Shown: in pieces, positions 5,231-5,490 of the stretch
How the letters are laid out: each line of letters begins with the position of its first letter
Numbering within the stretch: the stretch's first letter is position 1
Origin: Deltaproteobacteria bacterium
Lineage (GTDB): Bacteria; Bdellovibrionota_C; UBA2361; OMII01
Length of the DNA: 5,490 nt
Reading direction: 5' to 3'
Assembly: GCA_023262305.1 (NCBI GenBank)
Contig: JALRCK010000174.1
Coordinates: 1-5,490, forward strand
Position numbers and translations under genes: made by a program
Notes under the pieces: generated by a model
What the model saw: only the letters and a program-made list of their open reading frames with translations
The model's database searches: none
What the model was told of the DNA's origin: nothing

Positions 5231-5490
5231 ATGGAAGCTTGGGGTTTAGAAAATTTAAGTCAGTCACCACATCAGAGCCTGCTTGCGCACGCTCAGAAAG
5301 CTGTCGCCCGCTTTGAATCGTGTCAGGTCAACCTCAAGACAGGCTCTCTTCGCATCGTACCGCTCTCTCACACACTACTCGGCATTGAAGGGATATCGAA
5401 CAAAGGGAATCGTCGCTTCGTCATCACTATCGATGACACCGGGTGGCGCCTCATCCCGCAGGATACGAGCGATCAGTTTCGCACAAAACT
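5231..5490 (+). CDS. Hypothetical protein, N-terminal 86 codons (runs off the right edge)
   Basis: An open frame starts at the ATG at 5231 and remains open to the window end. The frame is open back to a TGA at 5144-5146 but holds no other ATG, GTG or TTG, so this start is the only one visible. No Shine-Dalgarno precedes it. The protein opens MEAWGLENLSQSPHQSLLAH. A helix with AHAQKAVARFESCQ (19-32) is followed by an alternating hydrophobic, beta-like stretch (SLRIVPLSHTLLGIEGI, then RRFVITIDDTGWRLIP). There is no signal peptide or membrane segment, which contrasts with the exported product upstream. I do not recognise the family. Codon choice is more mixed (GAA, GCT, CAG, ACA) than in the genes at 417-2289. 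It is co-oriented with the glycine-zipper gene, but two hairpins in the 108-bp gap argue for separate transcription. Confidence 0.65.
   Translation, partial: MEAWGLENLSQSPHQSLLAHAQKAVARFESCQVNLKTGSLRIVPLSHTLLGIEGISNKGNRRFVITIDDTGWRLIPQDTSDQFRTK

Overview
The window carries four genes with clear coding character plus two genes cut by the window edges. It has a bacterial layout: short intergenic gaps, co-oriented and convergent neighbours, and a Sec-type signal peptide on one product. Coding bases are moderately GC-rich, with frequent ATC, CTC, GAG and TCG codons. Only the leftmost gene has a strong Shine-Dalgarno sequence; the other five starts have a distant or no recognisable one, which suggests a lineage that often starts translation without it. 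The organism cannot be named from this. A Gram-negative-type envelope, or a deeply branching uncultured group, is possible, but that is inference.

Left part (1-1118). A partial gene of unknown function runs leftward out of the window from an ATG at 159. A rightward orphan gene of about 233 codons (417-1118) diverges from it. The 257 bp between them hold an extended -10 element, a TATAAT hexamer, a long imperfect hairpin just upstream of the leftward gene, and three copies of the heptamer TTGAGTC/GACTCAA, one of them in an inverted repeat.

Middle (1234-3958). A 351-residue protein combines a LAGLIDADG-type fold with a C-terminal helix-turn-helix. Both catalytic acid positions appear replaced (Cys and Ser), so it looks like a DNA-binding protein derived from a homing endonuclease, analogous in logic to WhiA. 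It converges, across 25 bp, on a complete leftward gene for a type I ABC exporter half-transporter with all ATPase motifs intact.

Right part (3959-5490). A roughly 710 bp interval without a convincing protein gene separates the divergent ABC gene and a small exported glycine-zipper protein (4673-5122). The interval has two unlike halves. One is a very GC-rich block (about 4040-4240) full of alternative stem pairings, on the ABC side. The other is a series of strong hairpins (4403-4629) in the probable leader of the glycine-zipper gene, including a 16-bp stem. Two further hairpins follow the glycine-zipper gene, and an unrecognised partial gene starts at 5231.

The most noteworthy items are the apparently catalytically dead LAGLIDADG-HTH protein and the two structured noncoding blocks. 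No defence system, CRISPR array, tRNA, rRNA or intact mobile element is recognisable.
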